Notes: generated from the letters alone by a model not told the origin. 64,000 nucleotides of DNA from Occultella aeris (GCF_902703175.1 NZ_CACRYJ010000044.1:1-64000); one strand, 5' to 3'; positions 9,860-19,338 are shown, counted from the first letter of the stretch. A program made the numbers and translations.

Positions 9860-10624
9860 TCAGACCTCCATCCGGGTCGTCCGACGCTCGATGCGCTTCT
9901 CGATGTCCGTGCCCACTTCCACCACGCGGTGCACGAACACCCCGGGCAGGTGGACCTGGTCGGGGTCCAGCTCGCCGGGCTCGACCAGCTCCTCGACCTG
10001 CGCGATGCAGACCCGGCCGGCCATGGCCGCGAGAGGGTTGAAGTTGCGTGCGCTCTTGTTGAACACGAGGTTCCCGGTGCGGTCCCCGCGCAGGGCGTGC
10101 ACGAGCGCGAAGTCGGTGCGGATCGCGTCCTCGAGGACATATTCGGCGCCGTCGAACGTGCGGGTCTCCTTGACCGGCGACGCGACCGCCACGGTGCCGT
10201 CGGGGTGGTACCTGCGCGGCAGACCGCCCTCGGCCACCTGGGTGCCGACCCCGGTCTGGGTGAAGAACGCGGCGATCCCGGAGCCCCCGGCGCGCAGCTT
10301 CTCGGCGAGCGTGCCCTGCGGCGTGAGCTCCACCTCGAGCTCACCGGAGAGGAACTGCCGTTCGAACTCCTTGTTCTCCCCCACGTAGGAGGAGGTCATC
10401 TTGGCCAGCCGCCCGGCGCCGAGCAGGAGGCCAAGGCCCCAGTCGTCGACGCCGCAGTTGTTCGAGACGACCGACAGCCCGCTCGCGCCCTGGGCCAGCA
10501 GTGCCTCGATCAGCACCATCGGGTTGCCGCTCAGGCCGAAGCCGCCGACGGCGAGCGAGGCATGGTCGCCGATGTCCGCCACCGCTTCGGCCGGGTCGGG
10601 CACCACCTTGTCCAGTCCGTTCAT
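9860..10624 (-). CDS. 3-oxoacid CoA-transferase, subunit A
   Basis: 254 aa. Subunit A contains the conserved VGGFGLSGNP loop near residue 27 (family GGFGxxGxP, CoA contact) and the ALVHALRGDRTGNLVFNKSARNFNP region that contacts subunit B. It is first in a two-gene operon with subunit B. The start at 10624 (MNGLDKVVPD) lies 196 bp from the divergent thiolase, and this shared intergenic region presumably carries both promoters. Confidence 0.92.
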   Translation of the reverse strand: MNGLDKVVPDPAEAVADIGDHASLAVGGFGLSGNPMVLIEALLAQGASGLSVVSNNCGVDDWGLGLLLGAGRLAKMTSSYVGENKEFERQFLSGELEVELTPQGTLAEKLRAGGSGIAAFFTQTGVGTQVAEGGLPRRYHPDGTVAVASPVKETRTFDGAEYVLEDAIRTDFALVHALRGDRTGNLVFNKSARNFNPLAAMAGRVCIAQVEELVEPGELDPDQVHLPGVFVHRVVEVGTDIEKRIERRTTRMEV

Positions 10625-10820
10625 GCCGTCGCCTCCGTAGCGGTCAGGGCCGGTCGTGCCGGGGTGCAGCTCGGGTTCGCTGCCGAGAGGTCGTAGCCCA
10701 CGTGGTCCCCGATGACGTCGCTTCGCACCGCGGCTGCCGGGTGCACCTGCCAGAACTCACGATAGGCCTCCCGGGCCATGGGGTGACAATGGAAGCCAGG
10801 TACCAGCGAAGGAGCCGAAG

Positions 10821-12008
10821 ATGTCCATCTCCACCGACGACGTCGTCATCGTGGGTGCGGCGCGCACCCCGTACGGCCGGATCAACGGCGGCCTCGCGAG
10901 CCTGCCCGGCACCGCGCTCGGCGCGCACGCCATCGCCGCGGCCCTGGCCGCGGCCGGCATCCCGGGCGCGGACGTCGAGGTGGTGGTGCTCGGCCAGGTG
11001 CTGCAGGCCGGCGCCGGTCAGAACCCGGCCCGCCAGGCTGCCCTCGCGGCCGGCATCGCACCGGGTGCGCACGCCATCGCCCTGAACAAGGTCTGCCTGT
11101 CCGGGCTCACCGCCGTGATCGACGCGGCTCGGCTGATCCGCACCGGCGAGGCAGCGGTGGCCGTCGCCGGCGGGATGGAGTCGATGTCGCAGGCGCCGCA
11201 CCTGCTCACCGGAACGCGCGCCGGCTGGGTGTACGGGGACCGGACCGCCCTGGACCACCTCGCCTACGACGGCCTCAGGGACGCCGTCGACGGGGACGCC
11301 ATGGGCGCGCTCACCGAGCGCGGCAACGCCGCGCTCGCGCTCACCAGGGCCGAGCAGGACGCCGTTGCGGCGCGCTCGCACCGGCTCGCCGCGGCGGCCC
11401 GGGCCGACGGCGTGCTCGCCGCCGAGATCGCCCCGGTCACCGTGCGCTCTCGCAAGGGGGACGTGCTCGTGGCCGAGGACGAGGGCGTACGCCCGGACAC
11501 CACCGAGGAGACCCTGGCCGGACTCCGGCCGGCGTTCGCCCCGGACGGCACCATCACCGCCGGCAACTCCTCGCAGCTCTCCGACGGCGCCGCCGCCGTG
11601 GTGCTGACCTCCCGCGCCGAGGCGCAGCGCCGCGGCGCACCCGTGCTCGCTGCCGTCGACGCGGCCGGTCAGGTGGCCGGCCCGGACAACTCGCTGCACT
11701 CCCAGCCGGCCCGCGCGATCGACGCGGCACTGACCCGGGCCGGGTGGACTGTCGGCGACCTCGACCTGGTGGAGATCAACGAGGCGTTCGCGGCCGTCGT
11801 GTGCCGTTCGCAGGCCGAGCTCGGCGTCGATCCCGGGCGGGTGAACATCCACGGCGGGGCGATCGCCCTCGGGCACCCGATCGGCTCCTCCGGCGCGCGA
11901 CTGGTGGTGCACGCCGCCCACGAGTTGGCTCGTCGAGGCGGCGGACGGGCCGCCGTCGGGCTCTGTGGCGGAGGTGGCCAGGGCGAGGCCCTGCTGCTGC
12001 GTGCCTGA
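10821..12008 (+). CDS. Acetyl-CoA C-acetyltransferase (thiolase)
   Basis: 395 aa thiolase of the biosynthetic/AtoB-like length. The acyl-accepting Cys92 is in NKVCLSG, the general-base His352 in GGAIALGHPIGSSG, and the second catalytic Cys382 in GLCGGGGQGEA. GAAGGAG precedes the ATG at good spacing. Divergence from the CoA-transferase pair points to acetoacetyl-CoA or 3-oxoadipyl-CoA thiolysis in the same pathway. It may equally act in fatty-acid oxidation. Confidence 0.93.
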   Translation: MSISTDDVVIVGAARTPYGRINGGLASLPGTALGAHAIAAALAAAGIPGADVEVVVLGQVLQAGAGQNPARQAALAAGIAPGAHAIALNKVCLSGLTAVIDAARLIRTGEAAVAVAGGMESMSQAPHLLTGTRAGWVYGDRTALDHLAYDGLRDAVDGDAMGALTERGNAALALTRAEQDAVAARSHRLAAAARADGVLAAEIAPVTVRSRKGDVLVAEDEGVRPDTTEETLAGLRPAFAPDGTITAGNSSQLSDGAAAVVLTSRAEAQRRGAPVLAAVDAAGQVAGPDNSLHSQPARAIDAALTRAGWTVGDLDLVEINEAFAAVVCRSQAELGVDPGRVNIHGGAIALGHPIGSSGARLVVHAAHELARRGGGRAAVGLCGGGGQGEALLLRA

Positions 12009-12058
12009 CCCTCTCCACCCGAGCCCTCATTCCCGGCCGGACGTTAGGCTCACCGACC

Positions 12059-12667
12059 ATGAGCCTGCTCGATCGCGTCCTCCGGGTGGCCGGGACCGTC
12101 GCCCGTGACCTGCTCCGCTCCACCGGCCGGAACTCCGGCTCCCGCCCCTCAGGTGGGCAGTCCGAGCCGGTCTCGGGTGGCCCGGGATCGTCGGGCTCCG
12201 GCACCGGACGGCCCTCGTCCGGCGGTGGCGACCAGCGGTCCGAGCACCCGCGGACGACCCGTGAGTTCGAGACCGGCCGGGGCCTACCACCGCTGACCTA
12301 CTCCCCCAGCGAGGACGGCGATGCCGATCCCGGCGAGGTCGTCTGGGCCTGGGTGCCCTACGACGAGAACGACGGCCGGGGCAAGGACCGGCCGGTCCTG
12401 ATCATGGCCCGGCACAACAAGGGCTTCCTCGGCCTCCAGCTGACGTCGAAGGACCACGACCGGGATGCCGAGGACGAGGCCCGGTGGGGCCGGCGCTGGC
12501 TGGACATCGGTTCGGGCGGCTGGGACTCCCAGGATCGCCCGTCCGAGGTGCGCCTGGACCGGGTGCTGTACCTGCCCGCGGATGCCGTGCGGCGCGAGGG
12601 AGCTGCGGTCGATCGGCGCACGTACGACCAGGTGAGTGACGCGCTCCACGTTCTCCATGGCCGCTGA
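12059..12667 (+). CDS. PemK/MazF-like protein with disordered N-terminus
   Basis: 202 aa. The C-terminal ~120 residues show the PemK/MazF-type beta-barrel pattern (GEVVWAWVPYDEND, KDRPVLIMAR, SEVRLDRVLYLPA). The first ~75 residues are a Gly/Ser/Arg-rich linker, unlike compact ~110-aa toxins. No antitoxin-sized ORF precedes or follows it, so it is an orphan and may not be a ribonuclease toxin. ATG at 12059 follows TTAGGCT, a plausible -10 for a leaderless or short-leader mRNA. The upstream open frame (to 11744) only shadows the thiolase. Confidence 0.75.
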   Translation: MSLLDRVLRVAGTVARDLLRSTGRNSGSRPSGGQSEPVSGGPGSSGSGTGRPSSGGGDQRSEHPRTTREFETGRGLPPLTYSPSEDGDADPGEVVWAWVPYDENDGRGKDRPVLIMARHNKGFLGLQLTSKDHDRDAEDEARWGRRWLDIGSGGWDSQDRPSEVRLDRVLYLPADAVRREGAAVDRRTYDQVSDALHVLHGR

Positions 12668-12824
12668 TCAGCCATTTCCGTGTAAACTTGCTCGTTGAGT
12701 CTGCGGCCACCCACGGCATGCGATTCACCTCTGACCGTCGCAGGTATCCCCACGCCTCAGTCCCGGTCAGGCCAGAGCCCTCACCGACGTCAGATCGCGC
12801 GAGCGAATACACAAGAGAGTCCAC

Positions 12825-13085
12825 GTGGCAAACATCAAGTCCCAGATCAAGCGGATCGGCACCAACGAGAAGGCGCGCCTTCGCAACAAGGCCGTGAAGT
12901 CCGAGCTCAAGACGCACGTGCGTCGAGTTCGTGAGGCCGTCGACGCAGGCGACAAGGAGGCGGCCGGCGACGCGCTGAAGAACGCCTCCCGCAAGCTCGA
13001 CAAGGCCGTCAGCAAGGGTGTCATCCACCAGAACCAGGCCGCGAACCGCAAGTCGTCCCTGGCGAAGCAGGTCGCGGCTCTCTGA
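12825..13085 (+). CDS. rpsT: 30S ribosomal protein S20
   Basis: 86 aa, GTG start, beginning [18 protein letters not shown] and ending [10 protein letters not shown], the complete S20 helical bundle that binds 16S rRNA. The transcription unit is monocistronic, as usual. An extended -10-like TGTAAACT lies at 12681-12688, leaving a leader of roughly 130 bases, which could be where S20 autoregulation acts (inference). Two hairpins follow the stop codon. Confidence 0.98.
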   Translation: MANIKSQIKRIGTNEKARLRNKAVKSELKTHVRRVREAVDAGDKEAAGDALKNASRKLDKAVSKGVIHQNQAANRKSSLAKQVAAL

Positions 13086-13092
13086 GTCGCAC

Positions 13093-13151
13093 CGCCCGCA
13101 ATGCGGGCGAAGACGCCGACGGCGCCGCTCCCCTTCCGGGTGTGGCGCCGT
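13093..13151 (+). terminator. Tandem hairpin terminator after rpsT
   Basis: The first hairpin is a perfect 7-bp stem, CGCCCGC (13093-13099) with GCGGGCG (13103-13109), and an AAT loop 7 bases after the rpsT stop. The second pairs ACGGCGCC (13119-13126) with GGCGCCGT (13144-13151). It lies between rpsT and the convergent glycosyltransferase gene, so it may act in both directions. Confidence 0.7.
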
Positions 13152-13217
13152 TAGTCGTTGGGCCGGTGCCGCGAACGGCACGCCGATCGTGCGCGGCGCT
13201 CGACGTGGGCGTCCCGG

Positions 13218-14342
13218 TCAGGCGGGCTGCAGCGCGCGGGCGTGGATGACGTCCTCGTAGTGTCCGAGCAGCGCGTCGCCCAGCGCCGTCCAGGACCGCG
13301 GTAGCACGTCGCGTCGGCCGGCCTCGCCCATCCGGGCTCGCAGGCCGGGATCGGCGGCGAGGCGGGCGACGGCGTCGGCGATCGCGCGATCGTCGTCCGG
13401 CCGTACCAGGAAGCCGGTGTGGCCGTGCTTGACGATGTCCTTCGGGCCCCCGCTCGCGGGCGCCACGACGGGCAGGCCCGCGGCCGCCGCCTCCTGCAGG
13501 GTCTGCCCGAAGGTCTCCTGGGTGCCGGCGTGCACGAACACGTCCATCGCGGCGTACGCGTTCGCGAGCTCGGCGCCGTCGAGGCGGCCGAGCAGCAGCG
13601 CATCGGTGCCGGCGAGCGCGCGCTCGACCAGCGGACGACTCGGCCCGTCGCCGACGAGCACGAGCCGGACACCGGGCGTCCGGGCGGCGGCGGCCAGTCG
13701 TTCCACCTGCTTCTCCGGGGCCAGCCGGCCCACATAGCCGACGAGCACCTGGCCCTGCGGCGCGAGCCGGGCGCGCAGCGCCCTGACCTCGGCGAGGTTG
13801 CGTCGGTTCGGGTGGTAGGTGCGCGCATCCACGCCACGCCCCCACCACCGGGTGCGCTCGACCCCGGCCGCAGCCAGGTCGGCAAGCGTGTCACTCGACG
13901 GCGCGAGCGTCAGGTCGGCCGTGTTGTGCACCCGGCGAAGCCACCGCCATGCGGCCGGCGCGGTCAGCGACAGCCCGTATCGGCGGGTGTAGCCGGCCAC
14001 GTCGGTCTGGAACACGGCGACGCTCGGGATCCCCTGGCGCTTGGCCAGGGTGAGCGCCTGGGCGCCGATCCCGAACGGGGCCGCGGCGTGCAGTACGTCC
14101 GGGGCCAGGTCGATGACGGCCTTGACCAGACGTCGGTTCGGCACTGCCGCCCGGAATCCCTGGAAGTCCACGCCCGCGCACTCGCGAACCTGGAACCCGG
14201 CATAGCTGGAGGGTGCGGGGCCGGGACAGACGACCACGGCCTGATGGCCGCGAGTGGCCAGATGATCCAGCACCCGTAGGACGCTGGTCGTGACGCCGTT
14301 GACGCTCGGCAGGAAGGACTCCGTGACCACTGCGACTCTCAC
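13218..14342 (-). CDS. Glycosyltransferase, GT4 family (mannosyltransferase-like)
   Basis: 374 aa retaining glycosyltransferase with two Rossmann domains. The N-terminus VRVAVVTESFLPSVNGVT matches actinobacterial GT4 enzymes that add mannose to lipid acceptors (PimB/MgtA-like). The nucleotide-sugar region has GRLAPEKQV and the E-x7-E motif in GTQETFGQTLQEAAA. I chose GTG at 14342 from this conserved N-terminus; in-frame GTG codons slightly upstream are possible and the Shine-Dalgarno signal is weak. The acceptor and sugar cannot be read from sequence. Confidence 0.88.
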   Translation of the reverse strand: MRVAVVTESFLPSVNGVTTSVLRVLDHLATRGHQAVVVCPGPAPSSYAGFQVRECAGVDFQGFRAAVPNRRLVKAVIDLAPDVLHAAAPFGIGAQALTLAKRQGIPSVAVFQTDVAGYTRRYGLSLTAPAAWRWLRRVHNTADLTLAPSSDTLADLAAAGVERTRWWGRGVDARTYHPNRRNLAEVRALRARLAPQGQVLVGYVGRLAPEKQVERLAAAARTPGVRLVLVGDGPSRPLVERALAGTDALLLGRLDGAELANAYAAMDVFVHAGTQETFGQTLQEAAAAGLPVVAPASGGPKDIVKHGHTGFLVRPDDDRAIADAVARLAADPGLRARMGEAGRRDVLPRSWTALGDALLGHYEDVIHARALQPA

Positions 14343-14520
14343 GACTTCCACGGTCCACGGCACGGGTGACGATCGTCCCAAGACGCCACGGCCGGAAGGT
14401 GACGAGCAGGTGGCGGATCGGAGTCTCGGTCGACCGGCCGGGGCTGCCGCGTCAGCCGTGGTTGACCATGCGTCGCCGCGGATCGCGGTCCGGGCGCTGG
14501 CCACGTCGTGGCGACCGTGC

Positions 14521-15492
14521 TCAGAGGCCGTGCTCCACGGCGGCCGCCCACCCGTCCGGGTCGTCTCCGGGTGGCACTGAACCCACGCCCATCCAGAGGA
14601 TGAAGGCCTCGAGCCACCCCTCCTCGCGCTCGGTGAGCATGCCGCGGGAGCGGTAGCCGGCCAGGAACTGTGTCCGCGCTTCGGGAGTCGTGGGGCGCCA
14701 GCTCCGGAACCGGGTGGCCAGGTTGACGACGGCGCGCGCCACGTCGTAGACGCGGTGGTCCACGGTCATCTCGTCGAAGTCCAGGATCGCGACGACACGT
14801 CGGCCGGACATCAGGATGTTCGTGCCGCGGTAGTCGCTGTGGATGAGGCGTGGCGGGGTGTCGATGTCGGGAAGCTCCACGAGCAGCTCAGCCAGCCGTG
14901 CGCAGGCACGCGGCGCCCGTTCGGACCCGGCTGCGTCGATCCCGGTCAGCAGCCGGCGGCGCAGGTCGGGCTCCGGAACGCCCCGGTTGGTCATGACCCC
15001 TGCCGTGGGCAGGTCGGCGGCGGCTTCGTGCAGGTGCGCGAGCGCAGCCCCGGCAGCTCGCACGGCCACGGCGTCGGCGGTGTCGAGTAGGTCGCCCTCG
15101 ACCAGCGGCTGCACCACCACCGACAGCGGCCGGTCGGTGTGGTCCACGACGCGTCGCGCGCCACCGATCGACCGCAGCGGCGCGGCCACGGGTAACCCGG
15201 CCGCGTCGAGCTCGGCGAGGACGTCGGCGATCGCGGCGAGACGCTCGAAGGCGGACGCTTTCGAGCCGACCTTGACCACCAGCCGGCTCGCGTCGGTGCG
15301 AACCCACGCGATCGCGTTGTGGTCGCTGATCAGGACGCGTTCGCAGTCCACGACGGGCAGGCCCCACCCCCGGCGAAGGACGCCCGTCAGCCAGCCGGTC
15401 GCCTCGTCGACGTCGGTGAAGCCGAAGCGGGCCTGCAGGGCATCGGGTGCATGGTCGCGTTCCCACAACATGGACAGTCCGGACGGAAACAT
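14521..15492 (-). CDS. Aminoglycoside phosphotransferase (APH)-fold kinase-like protein
   Basis: 323 aa. The APH/choline-kinase catalytic core is visible: LIHSDYRGTNIL (variant of HGDxxxxN, with Ser in place of Gly) followed by the metal-binding ILDFDEMTVD. The N-terminal lobe includes VVKVGSKASAFERL as the probable ATP-binding lysine strand. The substrate is unknown; members act on small alcohols, amino sugars or homoserine. It lies 115 bp downstream of holA on the same strand. The His-Ser-Asp loop is seen in other APH-fold members and need not mean inactivity. Confidence 0.8.
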   Translation of the reverse strand: MFPSGLSMLWERDHAPDALQARFGFTDVDEATGWLTGVLRRGWGLPVVDCERVLISDHNAIAWVRTDASRLVVKVGSKASAFERLAAIADVLAELDAAGLPVAAPLRSIGGARRVVDHTDRPLSVVVQPLVEGDLLDTADAVAVRAAGAALAHLHEAAADLPTAGVMTNRGVPEPDLRRRLLTGIDAAGSERAPRACARLAELLVELPDIDTPPRLIHSDYRGTNILMSGRRVVAILDFDEMTVDHRVYDVARAVVNLATRFRSWRPTTPEARTQFLAGYRSRGMLTEREEGWLEAFILWMGVGSVPPGDDPDGWAAAVEHGL

Positions 15493-15607
15493 TGCCGCAT
15501 CGTAGGCAGGTCAGCGTCCGAGCGCCGACCCACCGCGCCGCTCGCCGCAGCCGACGGTGCTGTCCCGGCAGCCACTTCAGCACTCTCGGGTGGTTCGGTT
15601 ACGAAAG

Positions 15608-16711
15608 TCAGTGCCCGCGGGCCGCCGCCACGCGCAGGACGGCTCGCTCGACGGAGAACTCCGCGTCCCGGCCCTCACCCTTGACCTCGGCGTCGGCGTC
15701 GGCCACGGCCGTGATCGCCGTGGCGAGACCCTCGGGGGTCCAGCCGCTCAGTTCCCGGCGGGCCCGGTCCACCTGCCACGGGGCGAGGCCGAGGTCCGCG
15801 GCACTGGCTCCGCCACGGCCGCGCATCGCGGCGACCTTGGCGAGTGTGCGGAGCTTGACCGCCAGGGCCGCGACCAGGGGTACCGGATCGACCCCGGTCT
15901 CCAGAGCGTGTCTTAGGAGGGTGACGGCCTCGGCGCTGTGCCCGGCGATCGCCGTGTCGGCCACGCGGAACCCGGTGGCCTCCACGCGACCGCCGTAGTA
16001 CTGCTGCACCACATCCGGGGTGATCGTCGTGGTCGTGTCCGCGATGAGCTGCTGGCAGGCGGATGCCAGCTCGCGCAGGTCGGAGCCGAGCGCCTCGACG
16101 AGGGCCTGGACGGCCGTGTTCGTGGCTTTGCGCCCCGCGGTCCGGAACTCCGCGGCCGCGAACGCGACCTTGTCCGCGTCCCGCTTGATCACCTCGCAGG
16201 TGACCACCGGGTAGCCGGCCTTGGCGATCGCATCCAACAGCTTCTTGCCGCGCACGCCCTTCTCGTGACGCAGCACCAGCGTGACATCGGTGACCTCGAC
16301 GCCGGCCGTGCCGACGAACGTGAGGGCGTCGTCGAGGAACGCATCGGACATCGCCTCGACGCCGTTCACGACGATGTGCCGGTGCTCCCCGAACAGTGAC
16401 GGGCTGGCGATGGTCTCGAGCTGGCCGCGCTCGTAGGTGGCGGCCTCCAGGACGGTCTGCTCGTAATCGCCTCCGTACTCGCGCACGAGCGCCGCGACGC
16501 GAGCGACGGCACGGTCGGCCAGGACCGTCTCCTGGCCGCGCACGAGCACCACGGGGGCCAGGGGCACGTCCTGCCAGGTGGGGCCGGATGCAGAACTGGG
16601 GCGACGACGAGCGGGAGGCACGGGCCCAGCCTGCCACGAGGGCCGGACACCCACCGAACGCCGACGACGGACCGGCACCGTCCCGTCCGAGTCCACGGGC
16701 TCCGGGCTCAT
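15608..16711 (-). CDS. holA: DNA polymerase III subunit delta
   Basis: Clamp-loader delta subunit, 367 aa from ATG 16711. LAPVVLVRGQETVLADRAV and the following clamp-binding and AAA+-like domains match actinobacterial HolA, and LLRHALETGVDPVPLVAALAVKLRTL is the conserved collar region. The start overlaps the comEC stop by four bases (ATGA). A second candidate start, GTG at 16621 (337 aa), gives the family-typical length; the ~30 extra N-terminal residues are Pro/Arg-rich. comEC-holA linkage is common in bacteria. Confidence 0.93.
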   Translation of the reverse strand: MSPEPVDSDGTVPVRRRRSVGVRPSWQAGPVPPARRRPSSASGPTWQDVPLAPVVLVRGQETVLADRAVARVAALVREYGGDYEQTVLEAATYERGQLETIASPSLFGEHRHIVVNGVEAMSDAFLDDALTFVGTAGVEVTDVTLVLRHEKGVRGKKLLDAIAKAGYPVVTCEVIKRDADKVAFAAAEFRTAGRKATNTAVQALVEALGSDLRELASACQQLIADTTTTITPDVVQQYYGGRVEATGFRVADTAIAGHSAEAVTLLRHALETGVDPVPLVAALAVKLRTLAKVAAMRGRGGASAADLGLAPWQVDRARRELSGWTPEGLATAITAVADADAEVKGEGRDAEFSVERAVLRVAAARGH

Positions 16712-18210
16712 CGGCGCCGGGTGGCCCGCCCGCGCAGCTGCTGGACGAGCATGCCGAGCACCATGACCACCGAGCCCGTGAGCACCGCGAGCAGGAGCGC
16801 ACCGCCAACCCCGCCCGGCCAGGGCACAGTGGCCAACGGAAGGGCCGCCGTCGAGGTTGCGACGGCAGCGATCCAGGCGGTGCACCAGCCCGCCCAGGAC
16901 GCGAGCACGGCGGCGAGGTCCGGGCTCACCGGCGCGATCAGGGTGGCCAGCACGCCGAGCACGGTGGCCGGCGGGACCGCCGGCGCCGCCAGCAGGTTCG
17001 CCGGGACCGCATACGTGGCCACCCCGGGCTGCAGCAGGACGATGATCGGAGCGCAGGCCGCCTGGGCGGCCAGGGGGACGGCGACGCCCAGGGCGAGCGG
17101 CCTTGGCAGATACCGGCCGAGCACGCCCGCGATCGGGCCGGCTCCGAGCAACAGCCCGGCGGTGGCCACGGCGGACAGGACGAACCCGTAGGAGCGCGAG
17201 ATCCACGGGTCGGCGACCAGGAGCGCGAGGATCGCCACCCAGAGCGCCGGGAGCGCGGCCCGGGGTCGCCGCAACGCGAGGCCGAGGAGCATCACCGAGC
17301 CCATGGTGGCCGCCCGCAGGACGCTGCCGCTCGGGTACACGAGGGCAACGAACGCGATCAGCGTCGCCGCTCCGACGCCCACCCGGAGCCACCGCGGTGC
17401 CCACCAGACGGCGAGCATCACCGCGCCGAGGATGATCGCCACGTGCGCGCCGGAAACCGCAGTGACGTGGGTGAGAGCGACGGTGCGCAGGTCCTCCTCG
17501 AGGGTCGCCGGGAGGGCCCGGACGTCACCCACGGTGATGCCCGGCACGAGACCGCGCGCCTGTGGGGCGAGGCCGGAGCTGGCTGCGACGAGCCCTGCGC
17601 GCAGGTCGCTCACCCGGGCCTGCCACCAGGGCGGACCGCGCTCGGTCTCCACGGCACCGTCGGCGATCACCAGCAGGGCCGCGCTGTCCCCTGGGTCGGT
17701 GGCACCGAGCCGGGCATCGGTGCGGATCCGGCCGCCGACGGGCAAGTCGTCCCAGCCCTCCCCAGCGATGACCAGCACCGGAACCGAGAGCCGGTGCGTG
17801 GTTCCGGAGACGTCGGCCGCGACGAGCGTGGCGGGAATCCGCAGCGTCGCGCCCGACCAGCCAGGGATCGCCTGGGCCTCCCCGCCGATCACGAGCGTGA
17901 CGACGGCGCGCTCGCCGGCCAGCGGCGCCACCGCCGCGGCACGTTCCGCGACGCGGGGCGCCGCGAGCGCGATGACCGCCGCACCGACCAGGGCGCCGAG
18001 GGCCAAGGCGGCCAGGACCCGTTCCCGGGGCGCGAACCGGTGCCGTGCCCGGTGCCGGCGCCCGAGCAGGTGCAGGCACACGGCGGTGAGCAGGAGCAGG
18101 CCGAGCACCAGGGCGGTCGCGCCCACGGGTGGCACCACCGGCACGAGCCAGCTCCCGGCCCAGGCCAGCGCGGCGGCCGGCATCAGGCGCAGGTCGAGCG
18201 GGGGCCTCAC
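16708..18210 (-). CDS. comEC: ComEC/Rec2-type DNA uptake channel protein, competence domain only
   Basis: 500 aa polytopic membrane protein with the ComEC N-terminal OB-like region and the Competence domain: VTAVSGAHVAIILGAVML and YPSGSVLRAATMGSVMLLGLALRR are hallmark stretches. It ends shortly after the last membrane segments (QQLRGRATRRR). The C-terminal metallo-beta-lactamase-like nuclease domain of full-length ComEC (usually 700+ aa) is absent. Short forms are known in actinobacteria. It overlaps comEA (18207-18210) and holA, forming a tight operon. It would move single-stranded DNA across the membrane if the organism is competent. Confidence 0.9.
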   Translation of the reverse strand: MRPPLDLRLMPAAALAWAGSWLVPVVPPVGATALVLGLLLLTAVCLHLLGRRHRARHRFAPRERVLAALALGALVGAAVIALAAPRVAERAAAVAPLAGERAVVTLVIGGEAQAIPGWSGATLRIPATLVAADVSGTTHRLSVPVLVIAGEGWDDLPVGGRIRTDARLGATDPGDSAALLVIADGAVETERGPPWWQARVSDLRAGLVAASSGLAPQARGLVPGITVGDVRALPATLEEDLRTVALTHVTAVSGAHVAIILGAVMLAVWWAPRWLRVGVGAATLIAFVALVYPSGSVLRAATMGSVMLLGLALRRPRAALPALWVAILALLVADPWISRSYGFVLSAVATAGLLLGAGPIAGVLGRYLPRPLALGVAVPLAAQAACAPIIVLLQPGVATYAVPANLLAAPAVPPATVLGVLATLIAPVSPDLAAVLASWAGWCTAWIAAVATSTAALPLATVPWPGGVGGALLLAVLTGSVVMVLGMLVQQLRGRATRRR

Positions 18211-19184
18211 ACCGTCACCAGCTCGCGCAGCCGATCCATCGTCGCCGGTCCGATCCCGGAGACGTCATCGAGCTGTTCGACGCTGGAGAAGCCGCCGTTC
18301 TCGGTGCGCCAGTCGAGGATCCGCTGGGCGAGCGCAGGTCCGATTCCGGGCAGTTCCTCGAGGTCCGCGGCGGTCGCCGTGTTCAGGTCGATCGGCCCGC
18401 CGGCGTCCCCACCCGCGTCCGTGCCGGTGCCGGACTGCGCACCGGGGACCGTGGCGGGCGGCGCGGTCTCGCCGACGGCCGGGACGTAGACCTGCTGCCC
18501 ATCCTGCAGCCACCCGGCCAGGTTCACGGCGTCGAGATCGGCGTCCGCGGTGGGACCGCCCGCGGCCAGGAGCGCGTCGTCGACCCTGGAGCCCGCGGGG
18601 AGTTCGTAGACGCCGGGGATCAGGACGGAACCGGCCACGTGGACGACCACCGCCGAGTCCTGCTCGGTCGGCTGCTCGGATGCAATCGGCGATGCGGACG
18701 GGCCGGGCTCGGGGCGACCCGGCTGGCCCGTCGCGTCGGTCACCATCGGCGTACCGGGGGTGGCCAGCGGTGGCTGCGGCACCTGCTCCGGTTCACCCCG
18801 GGGCCAGACGACGGCGAGGGCGATCACGGCCAGAACGACCACCGCGATCCCGACCCGGGCAGCCATTGACACGCGCATCCCCCACCGGCGTCGGGACCCG
18901 TTGGCATGGCGCCGCGGCGCGCGGGCCTGGTCGGGCCGCCGTGGCTCACCGGCCTCCTCGGACCGCCGTGGCTCACGGGCGCCGTCGGAACGCCGTGGCT
19001 CGGCCGCACCACCGCCGGTCCCGGCAGGATCCGCGGCCCAGGGATCCGCCAGACCCTCGGGCCAGCCCGCCCCCGGCGCGGCGGTGCGAGCCGGTCGATC
19101 GGCGGGCACTGGGTCCGGCACGGCGTAGGCCACCCGAAGCACGCGCCGTAGCCGGTCTCGCGGCTCGGTTCCTCGACGCTCCAC
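18207..19184 (-). CDS. comEA: ComEA-family DNA-binding protein
   Basis: 325 aa from GTG 19184. Order: Arg/Pro-rich cytoplasmic N-terminus; one transmembrane helix (VGIAVVVLAVIALAVVW) around residue 120; a Pro/Ser-rich linker; a SLBB domain (VVVHVAGSVLIPGVYELPAGSRVDDAL); and the C-terminal helix-hairpin-helix pair (IDLNTATAADLEELPGIGPALAQRIL) that binds double-stranded DNA. It is coupled to comEC by a 4-base overlap. The start is uncertain: the frame is open to 19628, and ATG 19253 is another candidate, but the upstream part is a shadow of the divergent gene. Confidence 0.88.
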   Translation of the reverse strand: MERRGTEPRDRLRRVLRVAYAVPDPVPADRPARTAAPGAGWPEGLADPWAADPAGTGGGAAEPRRSDGAREPRRSEEAGEPRRPDQARAPRRHANGSRRRWGMRVSMAARVGIAVVVLAVIALAVVWPRGEPEQVPQPPLATPGTPMVTDATGQPGRPEPGPSASPIASEQPTEQDSAVVVHVAGSVLIPGVYELPAGSRVDDALLAAGGPTADADLDAVNLAGWLQDGQQVYVPAVGETAPPATVPGAQSGTGTDAGGDAGGPIDLNTATAADLEELPGIGPALAQRILDWRTENGGFSSVEQLDDVSGIGPATMDRLRELVTV

Positions 19185-19338
19185 ACCTGCGACGCTAGCT
19201 GCGGCCCGACCGGGACACGTGGCCGGCCCGGCGCCCTGGGGAGGATCCGGCATCGCGTGCGGGGCTGTGGACCGTGGACGCCGAGCGGACAGCGGGAGCG
19301 GTGTCGGCGCCGCGGGGTGCGCCCTAGTCTGTGTTCCC

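Noticed and set aside
16712-17404. Apparent ~230-residue N-terminal extension of HolA.
   Set aside because: It is antisense-frame composition of comEC; real starts are ATG 16711 or GTG 16621.
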